A stretch of 8,214 nucleotides of DNA, taken from positions 1 to 8,214 of the forward strand of contig JAATGW010000200.1 of NCBI GenBank assembly GCA_015654495.1, in the 5' to 3' direction. The position numbers and the translations under genes are program-made. The first letter of the stretch is position 1; each line of letters opens with the position of its first letter. Of this stretch, positions 1 to 7,193 are shown piece by piece. This stretch comes from Chitinophagales bacterium. Lineage in GTDB: Bacteria > Bacteroidota > Bacteroidia > Chitinophagales > Chitinophagaceae. Below the pieces are notes generated by a model. It was not told the origin of the DNA. It was given only the letters and a program-made list of their open reading frames with translations, and ran no database searches.

Positions 1-3000
1 AGGAACTTACATTTTTCGGAGAACAGGCCGCTAATGATGCCCGGTCGAGGGGAGTGGTGGTTGAATCTGTTGTAGATGCTGTTAACCTTGCAGGTTATCC
101 CTCCACTGTTTTTGATCTTCAGCCTGCTGCCAACGGATCAATGATTAATGGATTTACCCTGCAGGGAGCCAAAGGAGGACAGGGAGCGGGCGCGATATAT
201 ATGGAGAATGGAACAAATGGGTCCGTTATTCTGAATAATATCCTTCAGAATAACCATGTGGGTATTTTCCTGGCTAATAACAGTGCATCGGTCCAGACCC
301 TTATTCAACACAATCTCTTCCGGAATAATACAGCTTCAGGACCGTCAACCGGTCATGGGATTTATGCTGATCAATACACGGGAGGGACTAACCTGCAAAA
401 TGTATTGATACAAGAGAATGGATTCACCAACACTGCCACAGTAGTTGACACCTGGGCCCTTGGTTTGGGTAATACGAGCACAACACTCTGGACAAATATT
501 AACTTCCTGAATAACCAGGTGAGTAATCACGGCCGGGGTTTATATTCTTATGGCTTCAGTAATTCGTCGGTCAACGGAAATAGTTTCAGCGGTGCAACGA
601 ATTATGCCATTGGACTTTTTGATGGCGGAGCTTCCAATGCTTCATTAACGATTAACAATAATACGTTCACTGGTAACTTCCGCGGAATCTATGTAGATCA
701 GTCTGTAATTCCGGGTTACAGCGGTACGCTGACACCCTCAGGCAATAATTTCACAGGAGGTACATATGACCTGGTGAATTCTGCAAGTGCAGGAACCACT
801 ACAGTCATTAATGCCACTGCGAATACTTATACGGGGGTACTGCTCAATGGATCAACAACGTTGGCAAACATTTTCACTATTGCAGATAAAGTACTTGATG
901 CCGTTGATGTACCTACCTATGGTTATATCATCCTCAGGGCAAATAATGCATATGTAACTGCAAACAGCTTTTACAGTCCCGAAACAACAACGCCGGATAT
1001 ACAGAGGGGAATAAATGTTGCCTCCACCGGCTGGACTGTGAATGTAAATTCAGGAACCTATACAAATGCCATCAATGTCAACAAGGGCATAAAATTATAT
1101 GGTTTGAATTCCGGAATTAATCCTAATGTAGGCCCCCGCCTTGCAGAGGCCAAACTGGCCACAACATCAGGTATAATGGTGAATGTCACTACTACTGATC
1201 CTGTTGAAATAAAAGGATTCGAACTCGCCAATTCAGGTGGTCCATATGATTATTCGCTTTCCGGTGTTGTAGGTACAACCATCGACCTGCAAAAGAATTT
1301 CTTCAATAATTCAATTGGGGTATATCTGCCGAATGCAGTCACCACTACAATTGCCGACAACCGCTGTACATTCAGTTCAGGTGCTGATGAGGGGTTTGCA
1401 TTATTTGGCGATTATAATGGAACAACCGGTACATATTCCAATATACATGACAATGTATTTCTGAATGGACAGATGACAGGATTTAACCTGAGCAATATTC
1501 ATGGGGTGGTGTACAATAATATCTTCACCAATATTGCCTATTATGGTGTTCTGGTTGCTAACCTGTGTAACCTTGACATCTACCAGAATACATTTTCAAA
1601 TATTACTAACCCGAGTATTGCGACAACAACCTGGGGTGCAGGAGTACGCTTTTATGACGATGCACCGGGTATGATTGTTTCAGTTCACAATAATTTCTTC
1701 ACCGGAAATTATATCGGAATTGCAGTCCGACCTGACTTCAACTTTGCAGGAACTACAATCGGCGTTCATAATAATTCTATTAAGAACAATACGTTCTTCA
1801 ATATCAGGAATGAAGGAACGGGTACGCTGGACGCAACCTGTAACTGGTTCGGATCTGCTGTTGCGGCAACAATCGCCCCGACTATTTTCGGAACAGTTAA
1901 CTATGCCCCTTTCCTGCTGAATGGTACGGACAATAGTTCGTCTACAGGATTCCAGCCGGTACCGGGCTCCTGTTCCATCTGCACACCGCCGACATTTACT
2001 GTTTGTCCGGGCAATAAGCAGGTAACCACCTCCAATTGTAAAGCTGTGGTAACGTACACGGCTACTGCAACTGGTGGCACACCTGTGCTCACCTATGCCT
2101 TTACCGGGGCGACGGTTAAAACCGGTAGCGGAACAGGAAGTGGTCAAAACTTTAATGAAGGGGTAACCACTGTAACTATTACGGCCACCAATGCCTGCGG
2201 CCCTGTTACCTGTACATTTACAGTAACGGTGTTAAATAACCGCAAACCGGATATCTCCTGTTCGTCCTTAAATATCACGGCGAATGGCACAGGTCCAAAT
2301 TGTACCAAAACGCTCACCATTCCAAACCCGGTAATTACCGATAATTGCGGACCTGTTCCTCATTTAACATGGGTAATGACAGGAGCAACAACAGGCAGTT
2401 CACCAGCAACCGGAGTTAATTATATCGGAACAAAAATCTTTAACCCAGGTGTAACAATAGTCACCTACACGGTTAAGGATGCGTCCAACAATGTTGCAAC
2501 AGAAAGTTTCAAGGTGACAATTGTGGATGGGCAGAAACCTACTATCACGTGTCCGGGAAATAAAACCGAAACTGCTTCCGGTAGCGCATGCAGTAAGAGT
2601 ATCGCTGTTGCAGATCCTGTATACGGCGACAATTGCGGAGTATCAAGACTTACCTGGGTTATGACAGGAGCAACAACAGCTAGTTCACCTTCATCAGGTA
2701 CAAATACAGTGGGAACCAAAACATATAATGTTGGTGTTACTACGGTTACCTATACCGTGAAGGACTACTCAAACAATGAAAGCAAATGCAGCTTTACAGT
2801 AACTGTTACTGAAACAGAGAAGCCCACAATCACATGTCCTGGTAATATTACCATGAATGTGTCCAGTGGTCAGTGCAGCAGGAAAATTGACGTACCGAAT
2901 CCGGTTAGAGCTGATAATTGCGGAGTAACAAAGCTCACATGGGTAATGACCGGCGCAACAACGGGCAGTTCTTCCTCATCCGGTATCAATACGATTGGAT

Positions 3001-3701
3001 ACAGATCATTTAATGCAGGTGTGACAACCATTGTGTACACCGTAAGAGATGGTTCGAATAATTCAGCCACCTGTAGCTTTACGGTTACCCTGCTGGATAA
3101 TCAGCCACCGACCATTAAATGTCCATCCAATATTACCGCCGCTGCTCCATATGGTAAATGCAATAAGAGCATAAATGTTTCTAACCCTTGGGTAGATGAC
3201 AATTGCACCCTTACCAGACTTACATGGAAGTTTACAGGTGCAACAACAGGAAATTCTGCATCAGCAGGAATTAACTATGTAGGTACCAGGACATTTAATG
3301 TGGGAACAACAACGGTGACCTATACTGCTACAGATGCTTCGAACAATTCAGTAAGCAGCTCGTTCACAGTTAGAGTGACTGGTTCATCAGGATGCAGCAA
3401 CGCGCGCACCATGGGAAGCGACGATAAAGATTCGAGGGTCGCTGAGATTCCACTTGATCAGAAACTGGCGATCAATGCATTCCCGAATCCTTCAGTTGCT
3501 GGCTTCAACCTGAAAGTGTCTGGCATCAGCAATGAACCTGTGGAAGTAAAAGTGTATGATATGAGCGGACGCCTCCTGCACAAGGCGAATGGCTCGTCTC
3601 AGCAGATTTACAGGTTCGGTGAAAAATTTGTTAGCGGAACTTATATTGTTGAAGTACTTCAGAAAGGAGAGACAGTTAAAACAAAAGTGGTCAAACAATA
3701 A
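1..3701 (+). CDS. Secreted beta-helix/HYR-repeat surface protein with T9SS type A sorting domain (5' end missing)
   Basis: The reading frame is open to the left edge: codons from base 3 read ELTFFGEQAANDARSRG before the GTG at 54, so that GTG is not the start and the true start and signal peptide lie outside the window. Order of parts seen: (1) a parallel beta-helix block, about 3-870, rich in Asn ladders and short repeats such as NNILQNN and HNLFRNN; (2) a linker and second beta-helix block, about 870-1914, opening with IQRGINVASTGWTVNVNSGT; (3) five HYR-like modules, 2004-3380, each with a CPGN-like Cys start, a DNCG motif and a VTYTVKD-like strand; (4) a type A T9SS sorting domain, about 3465-3698, with AFPNPS, VYDMSGRLL and SGTYIVEV, ending in a basic tail. 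By family knowledge the protein should cross the outer membrane by T9SS and be surface-anchored or released. An adhesin or polysaccharide-related role is inference; no catalytic motif was recognised. A terminator follows immediately. Confidence 0.9.
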   Translation, partial: ELTFFGEQAANDARSRGVVVESVVDAVNLAGYPSTVFDLQPAANGSMINGFTLQGAKGGQGAGAIYMENGTNGSVILNNILQNNHVGIFLANNSASVQTLIQHNLFRNNTASGPSTGHGIYADQYTGGTNLQNVLIQENGFTNTATVVDTWALGLGNTSTTLWTNINFLNNQVSNHGRGLYSYGFSNSSVNGNSFSGATNYAIGLFDGGASNASLTINNNTFTGNFRGIYVDQSVIPGYSGTLTPSGNNFTGGTYDLVNSASAGTTTVINATANTYTGVLLNGSTTLANIFTIADKVLDAVDVPTYGYIILRANNAYVTANSFYSPETTTPDIQRGINVASTGWTVNVNSGTYTNAINVNKGIKLYGLNSGINPNVGPRLAEAKLATTSGIMVNVTTTDPVEIKGFELANSGGPYDYSLSGVVGTTIDLQKNFFNNSIGVYLPNAVTTTIADNRCTFSSGADEGFALFGDYNGTTGTYSNIHDNVFLNGQMTGFNLSNIHGVVYNNIFTNIAYYGVLVANLCNLDIYQNTFSNITNPSIATTTWGAGVRFYDDAPGMIVSVHNNFFTGNYIGIAVRPDFNFAGTTIGVHNNSIKNNTFFNIRNEGTGTLDATCNWFGSAVAATIAPTIFGTVNYAPFLLNGTDNSSSTGFQPVPGSCSICTPPTFTVCPGNKQVTTSNCKAVVTYTATATGGTPVLTYAFTGATVKTGSGTGSGQNFNEGVTTVTITATNACGPVTCTFTVTVLNNRKPDISCSSLNITANGTGPNCTKTLTIPNPVITDNCGPVPHLTWVMTGATTGSSPATGVNYIGTKIFNPGVTIVTYTVKDASNNVATESFKVTIVDGQKPTITCPGNKTETASGSACSKSIAVADPVYGDNCGVSRLTWVMTGATTASSPSSGTNTVGTKTYNVGVTTVTYTVKDYSNNESKCSFTVTVTETEKPTITCPGNITMNVSSGQCSRKIDVPNPVRADNCGVTKLTWVMTGATTGSSSSSGINTIGYRSFNAGVTTIVYTVRDGSNNSATCSFTVTLLDNQPPTIKCPSNITAAAPYGKCNKSINVSNPWVDDNCTLTRLTWKFTGATTGNSASAGINYVGTRTFNVGTTTVTYTATDASNNSVSSSFTVRVTGSSGCSNARTMGSDDKDSRVAEIPLDQKLAINAFPNPSVAGFNLKVSGISNEPVEVKVYDMSGRLLHKANGSSQQIYRFGEKFVSGTYIVEVLQKGETVKTKVVKQ
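2004..3380 (+). repeat. Tandem array of five HYR-like modules, 285-nt period
   Basis: Module-start cysteine codons lie at 2004, 2259, 2550, 2835 and 3120. In modules 2-5 the conserved LTW segment recurs at 2367, 2652, 2937 and 3222, exactly 285 nt (95 residues) apart. Modules 2-4 share LTWVMTGATT almost unchanged and are also close at the DNA level there; module 5 reads LTWKFTGATT. Module 1 is shorter and divergent (LTYAFTGATV, no DNCG), which suggests that modules 2-5 came from later duplication. Each module has a Cys near its start, a Cys about 10-20 residues later and DNC; some have a further Cys before the last strand. HYR domains are Ig-like folds often found in extracellular adhesion proteins; here they probably form a stalk between the beta-helices and the sorting domain. 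Confidence 0.85.
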
Positions 3702-3718
3702 TATTGATCCCTTCTATC

Positions 3719-3755
3719 AAAAAGGCCATCCGTAATAAGCGGATGGCCTTTTTTT
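3719..3755 (+). terminator. Intrinsic terminator of the T9SS cargo gene
   Basis: A perfect 14-bp stem pairs 3719-3732 with 3740-3753 around a 7-nt loop. Its core is AAGGCCATCCG / CGGATGGCCTT. The descending arm runs into seven T (3749-3755) followed by further T-rich sequence. It begins 17 nt after the TAA stop at 3699-3701. The A-run on the other side means it could also work in reverse, but there is no - strand gene nearby that would need it. Confidence 0.93.
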
Positions 3756-3914
3756 ATTTTAATTTATCGTATCAGTTTTGGCGAGTCCTGTCTGAATATA
3801 ACTATTGTTAATGCGATCTGAAAGTATAATTCTATTCATAAACACGAACACCAATCGCTGTAAAAGATATTTTATATCCGCATCAATCAGGAAGATTTTA
3901 TCTTTAGTATCCGC

Positions 3915-5102
3915 ATGAATCTATTTACTGAAAAAGGCACTATTATTATTACCTGTCCCAAACGGCTTGCCCCTTACCTTGAGAAGGAAGTAACAGGGCT
4001 TGGATTCAGAACAGAAGAAACATTTGTTACCGGAGTTCGCATCTCCGGATCTATTAACGATTGCATAAAATTAAACCTGAATCTTCGTTGCGCCAGCCAG
4101 GTACTTTATAGCCTGAAAAAATTTGAAGCAGAAAATGCGGATGATATTTATAAAAATCTTGTTAAGTATGCATGGGAAAATATTTTACCCGATCCGGGTT
4201 ATTTCTCCATCACCAGCAATGTAAATAATTCTACTATTAATAACAGCATGTTTGCAAACCTGCGGGTAAAAGATGCAATAGTGGATAGGTTGCGTGAACA
4301 AAGGGGCACAAGACCATCAACAGGATCGGCGCTTACCGGTGCTGTTATCCACCTGTTCTGGAAAAATGAAAATGCAGAAATATTTATTGATACATCCGGC
4401 GATTCATTAGGCCGCCATGGGTACAGAAAAATTCCGGGCCAGGCTCCTATGCTGGAAGCACTGGCTGCAGCAACTATTTATGCTACGCAGTGGGATAAAA
4501 AATCACCATTTGTGAATCCTATGTGCGGCTCGGGTACTGTTGCCATTGAAGCAGCCATGATTGCCACCAACAGGCGACCGGGATTATTCAGAACCAACTA
4601 TGCTTTTATGCACCTGCGGGATTATGATGAATCAGTTTATTTGCAGGAGGATGCGTTACTTGAAACGCAAATTATTGACGTACCCGGTCTTCGGATCATC
4701 GCTACAGATTATAGTGCAAGGGCAATTGAAAATGCAAAGAAGAATGCAATTGCTGCCGGTGTTAGTCAACTCATCGATTTTGCTGTTTGTGATTTTGCTG
4801 ATACTGAAATACCGCCAGATACGCCTGGTATTTTTTATGTAAACCCTGAATATGGTGAACGATTGGGTGATGTTATTCAACTCGAAGGAACTTACGGTCG
4901 TATTGGTGATTTTATGAAAAAGAAATGTGGCGGGTATTTGGGTTATGTATTTACAGGTAACCCTGAACTTGCAAAAAAAATCGGGTTGAAAGCGAAACGC
5001 CGGATAGAATTTTATACCAGCATTATTGACTGCCGGCTGCTGGAATATGAATTATATAGCGGAAGCCGCGCAGTGCCGAAAGAAGTGAAAGAAAAAGAGT
5101 AA
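3915..5102 (+). CDS. THUMP-domain class I SAM-dependent RNA methyltransferase (RlmL family)
   Basis: This 395-residue protein matches the architecture of the RlmL/COG0116 family: an N-terminal ferredoxin-like plus THUMP RNA-binding region (about residues 5-170) and a Rossmann-fold methyltransferase domain (about 175-385). Seen: NLRCASQVL (56-64), RGTRPSTGSALTGAVIHLFW in the THUMP/linker part (130-149), the SAM-binding motif I NPMCGSGT (201-208), the motif II acidic residue in ATDYS (D265), VCDFAD (291-296) and motif IV NPEYGERLG (310-318). In E. coli the corresponding RlmL half makes m2G2445 in 23S rRNA; the same target here is inference from the family. There is no fused RlmK half. Motif IV has Glu where the usual form is N/D-P-P-Y/F. 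The ATG at 3915 is the first start after an in-frame stop at 3861-3863; there is no well-spaced Shine-Dalgarno, only AGGAAG at 3889-3894, about 20 nt away. The gene begins 159 nt after a strong terminator, so it probably has its own promoter. Confidence 0.88.
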   Translation: MNLFTEKGTIIITCPKRLAPYLEKEVTGLGFRTEETFVTGVRISGSINDCIKLNLNLRCASQVLYSLKKFEAENADDIYKNLVKYAWENILPDPGYFSITSNVNNSTINNSMFANLRVKDAIVDRLREQRGTRPSTGSALTGAVIHLFWKNENAEIFIDTSGDSLGRHGYRKIPGQAPMLEALAAATIYATQWDKKSPFVNPMCGSGTVAIEAAMIATNRRPGLFRTNYAFMHLRDYDESVYLQEDALLETQIIDVPGLRIIATDYSARAIENAKKNAIAAGVSQLIDFAVCDFADTEIPPDTPGIFYVNPEYGERLGDVIQLEGTYGRIGDFMKKKCGGYLGYVFTGNPELAKKIGLKAKRRIEFYTSIIDCRLLEYELYSGSRAVPKEVKEKE

Positions 5103-5141
5103 TTATAAATTGATAATACAATGTCGTATTCTTAATACAGA

Positions 5142-5255
5142 GCCGGTAAGGTGGTAAGAACGGAAAGCAAGCGGGAAGAAAAGGCATTTTATATATTCCC
5201 GCCGTGCCTGCCGGCAGGCAGGTGTATTCGTTCCCGTTCTTACCTCCTTCCCGGC
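5142..5255. repeat. Palindrome-rich intergenic element (REP/MITE-like candidate)
   Basis: Imperfect 22-nt terminal inverted repeats, 5142-5163 and 5234-5255, pair at 20 of 22 positions (GCCGGTAAGGTGGTAAGAAC against the complement of the right arm). Inside are two nested hairpins: GCGGGAA/TTCCCGC (5171-5177 with 5196-5202), and a perfect 16-nt palindrome TGCCTGCCGGCAGGCA (5205-5220). The whole folds as a long stem topped by two smaller hairpins. No coding sequence or T-run that would make it a simple terminator was seen, and no clear target-site duplication. It fills most of the gap between the methyltransferase gene and the MazG gene. It could be a mobile repeat, a transcript-stabilising structure or a bidirectional terminator; a copy-number search would decide. 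Confidence 0.7.
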
Positions 5256-5313
5256 AAATGCATTTCAGAGTGATGCTTAAATAAACAACATTGATTAGTA
5301 ATAGCATATCAAC

Positions 5314-5580
5314 ATGGAAATTTCAGCACTGCAAAAAATTGTAAGAGACAGGTATTTTGAAACCGATAACGCAAGAGGCATCTATCATACTGCTTTATGG
5401 TTTCACGAAGAAGTAGGTGAGCTTTCGGCTGCAATAGCCAGCGGTGATAAACAAAATGCAAAAGAAGAACTGGGTGATGTTTTGATGTGGTTATTAACCC
5501 TGGCCAATCTCCTGGATATAGATATGGAAGATGTTGTCAAAGATTATTTGAATAATCCCCGGAAACTTCCTTCGAAATAA
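5314..5580 (+). CDS. MazG-like nucleotide pyrophosphohydrolase
   Basis: This 88-residue all-alpha protein has the MazG-family metal-binding signature: EEVGE at residues 32-36 (E32, E33, E36) and EELGD at 51-55 (E52, D55), the EExxE...ExxD pattern that binds Mg2+. The length fits a minimal single-domain MazG-like protein rather than full-length, two-domain MazG. The family hydrolyses nucleoside triphosphates to the monophosphate and pyrophosphate and is commonly viewed as cleaning the nucleotide pool; the exact substrate cannot be read from sequence. ATG 5314 is the first start after an in-frame stop at 5302-5304, so the start is well fixed although no Shine-Dalgarno is visible. It lies 211 nt downstream of the methyltransferase gene on the same strand, with the palindromic element between, and converges on the helicase gene. 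Confidence 0.85.
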   Translation: MEISALQKIVRDRYFETDNARGIYHTALWFHEEVGELSAAIASGDKQNAKEELGDVLMWLLTLANLLDIDMEDVVKDYLNNPRKLPSK

Positions 5581-5605
5581 TAGTTTGCTGGTTAATCGTT
5601 TTCTT

Positions 5606-6931
5606 CTACTTCGCTACCGCGATCTTTACTTTCTTATTTTTTAATTTCTGGTCTTTGATCAGCTGCAGTGTGTGACTGACTTTTACTTTCCTTACCGCTA
5701 CGAAAGAAAAAAAATCTTTTGCCTCGATCAGGCCAATATCTTCTTTTTTTAACTGGCCTTTATTGGATAGAAATCCGACAATATCAATTTTATTGACCTT
5801 ATCTTTTTTCCCGGCTGCAATAAACAAAGTTGACCACTGCGGTTTTGCAGGTAGCGTAGGAGTTTCCGGCAGTTCTATCTTTTCAATTCCTGCATCAATA
5901 TATTCGGGCAATTTTTCTTCGGGTGATAAAATAAGAATGGCGGTTCCACTGGCATCCATCCGGGCAGTTCTTCCATTTCGGTGCGTAAAAATATCTTCGT
6001 TGCCCGGTAACTGATAATGAATGATGTAACGGATATGAGCAATATCAAGCCCTCTTGATGCGAGGTCAGTTGTTACAAGAATATTCGCCGTTCCATTCCT
6101 GAATTTACAAAGGGCAGCATCTCTTTCCTGTTGTTCCATGGCTCCATGATAATATACATTGACAATATCTTTTTCTTTCAGCCATTGGCTTGTTCGTTCT
6201 ACTGATTCGCGGTGATTGCAGAAAACGATTGCAGGCCGGTTGCCCAGCATACAGATCAACCGGAATAATGTTTCTGATTTGTCTTTTCCATCGCTCAATA
6301 ATGCCTGAACGGTAAGCCCGGTATCCGCGTCTTTATCATTCAGAAAATCCTTCGTAATCAGGTCATCGATACCGACAAAGGCAGGGATCTCCAATCCCTT
6401 GGTGGCTGAGATCAATATTTTCTTTGTTATTGATCTTAAGGAACCAATTATAAAAGACATTTCTGCCTGGAAACCCAGTTCCAGTGATTTGTCGAATTCA
6501 TCCAGCACCAATGTTTCAATTGCATTGACAGTGATATTTCCTCTTCTTATATGATCAGCCAACCGGCCGGGAGTACCAATCAGTAGTGCCGGAGGCTGCT
6601 TCAGGTTATTCTCTTCTGTTTCCCTTAAATGGCCACCATAGCAACAGGTGACTTTAAAATCAGTGCCCATACTTTTAAATACCGATTCGATCTGCAAAGC
6701 CAGTTCACGGGAAGGTACAATGATAATAGCCTGCGTGTTTGTATTCGCCGGGTCTAATAATTTGATCAGCGGCAATAGGTAGGCCAAAGTTTTGCCTGAC
6801 CCTGTAGCTGATAAGAGCAGCACATTATTGTTCTTATCAATAGCTTCGATAGCAGACATCTGCATTTCATTCAGCGATTTGATCTTTAATTTTGATAAAA
6901 TACTATTGGTGGAAGTTTTTATTGTAGTCAT
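5606..6931 (-). CDS. dbpA: DbpA-like DEAD-box ATP-dependent RNA helicase
   Basis: This 441-residue protein carries the full DEAD-box set: Q-motif glutamine Q24, motif I ATGSGKT (42-48), Ia PSRELA (73-78), Ib TPGR (120-123), motif II as DEFD (144-147), III SAT (175-177), IVFCN (235-239), V TDLASRGLDI (288-297) and VI HRNGRTAR (317-324). The C-terminal part, about 373-441 (GKKDKVNKIDIVGFL, EDIGLIEAKDFFSFVAVRK, then a basic tail), matches the RRM-like DbpA RNA-binding domain. In E. coli DbpA this domain binds hairpin 92 of 23S rRNA and the protein aids large-subunit assembly; the same role here is inference. Motif II departs from DEAD. Motif VI ends in TAR instead of TGR, as I recall it does in E. 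coli DbpA. ATG 6931 is the first start after an in-frame stop at 6947-6949. The 3' end is 25 nt from the end of the convergent MazG gene, with no clear terminator between. A close YxiN-type paralogue is the main alternative name. Confidence 0.87.
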   Translation of the reverse strand: MTTIKTSTNSILSKLKIKSLNEMQMSAIEAIDKNNNVLLLSATGSGKTLAYLLPLIKLLDPANTNTQAIIIVPSRELALQIESVFKSMGTDFKVTCCYGGHLRETEENNLKQPPALLIGTPGRLADHIRRGNITVNAIETLVLDEFDKSLELGFQAEMSFIIGSLRSITKKILISATKGLEIPAFVGIDDLITKDFLNDKDADTGLTVQALLSDGKDKSETLFRLICMLGNRPAIVFCNHRESVERTSQWLKEKDIVNVYYHGAMEQQERDAALCKFRNGTANILVTTDLASRGLDIAHIRYIIHYQLPGNEDIFTHRNGRTARMDASGTAILILSPEEKLPEYIDAGIEKIELPETPTLPAKPQWSTLFIAAGKKDKVNKIDIVGFLSNKGQLKKEDIGLIEAKDFFSFVAVRKVKVSHTLQLIKDQKLKNKKVKIAVAK

Positions 6932-6936
6932 ATTGG

Positions 6937-6966
6937 CAAAAGTAAGCTACTTGTGAATAGAAGAAA
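6937..6966 (-). promoter_or_regulatory. Candidate Bacteroidota-type promoter for the helicase gene
   Basis: On the - strand, TACTTTTG (6944-6937) is an exact match to the Bacteroidota -7 consensus TAnnTTTG. A TTTC (6966-6963), one base from the -33 consensus TTTG, lies 18 nt upstream, within the usual spacing. The box ends only 5 nt before the ATG at 6931, so transcription would begin at or next to the start codon and give a leaderless or nearly leaderless mRNA. The match is by eye only. Confidence 0.4.
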
Positions 6967-7193
6967 GGAAAGTCAATCCTGAAAAGAAGATTCTAAAAAT
7001 GACGGAATAAGATCTGATTTATCCTGTTCAATGTTTAAGGCTATTTGGTAATATTCGGCTACCGATAACGGTCAGGAACTGATGCATGTAATATATTTAT
7101 AACATCCGGTTCGGAATCGCCATATGTCTTATCATTGATACCAGGTATACAGACAGAGATTCCGGTTGGAATTCCTGGTTCTTCTGATAGTTA

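Noticed and set aside
54..56. GTG as start of the large surface-protein gene
   Set aside because: The frame is open to base 3 and the preceding codons (LTFFGEQAANDARSRG) fit the beta-helix module, so the start is outside the window.
1680..2147. 155-codon ORF on - inside the surface-protein gene
   Set aside because: It lies antisense to clear beta-helix and HYR coding sequence and has an unnatural, Arg/Cys/Ser-rich composition; it is a shadow frame.
2004..3380. Repeat array as a CRISPR or DNA-level satellite
   Set aside because: The period and sequence are explained by in-frame protein modules; there are no short identical repeats with unique spacers.
3777..3807. Possible TTTG ... AACTATTG promoter upstream of the methyltransferase gene
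   Set aside because: The spacing (19 nt) is good but the -7 box matches only 4 of 6 consensus bases, and the leader would be about 100 nt; too weak to list.
5023..5307. 94-codon ORF on - over the intergenic palindrome
   Set aside because: It spans the end of the methyltransferase gene and the inverted repeats, and its translation resembles no protein; it is open by chance.
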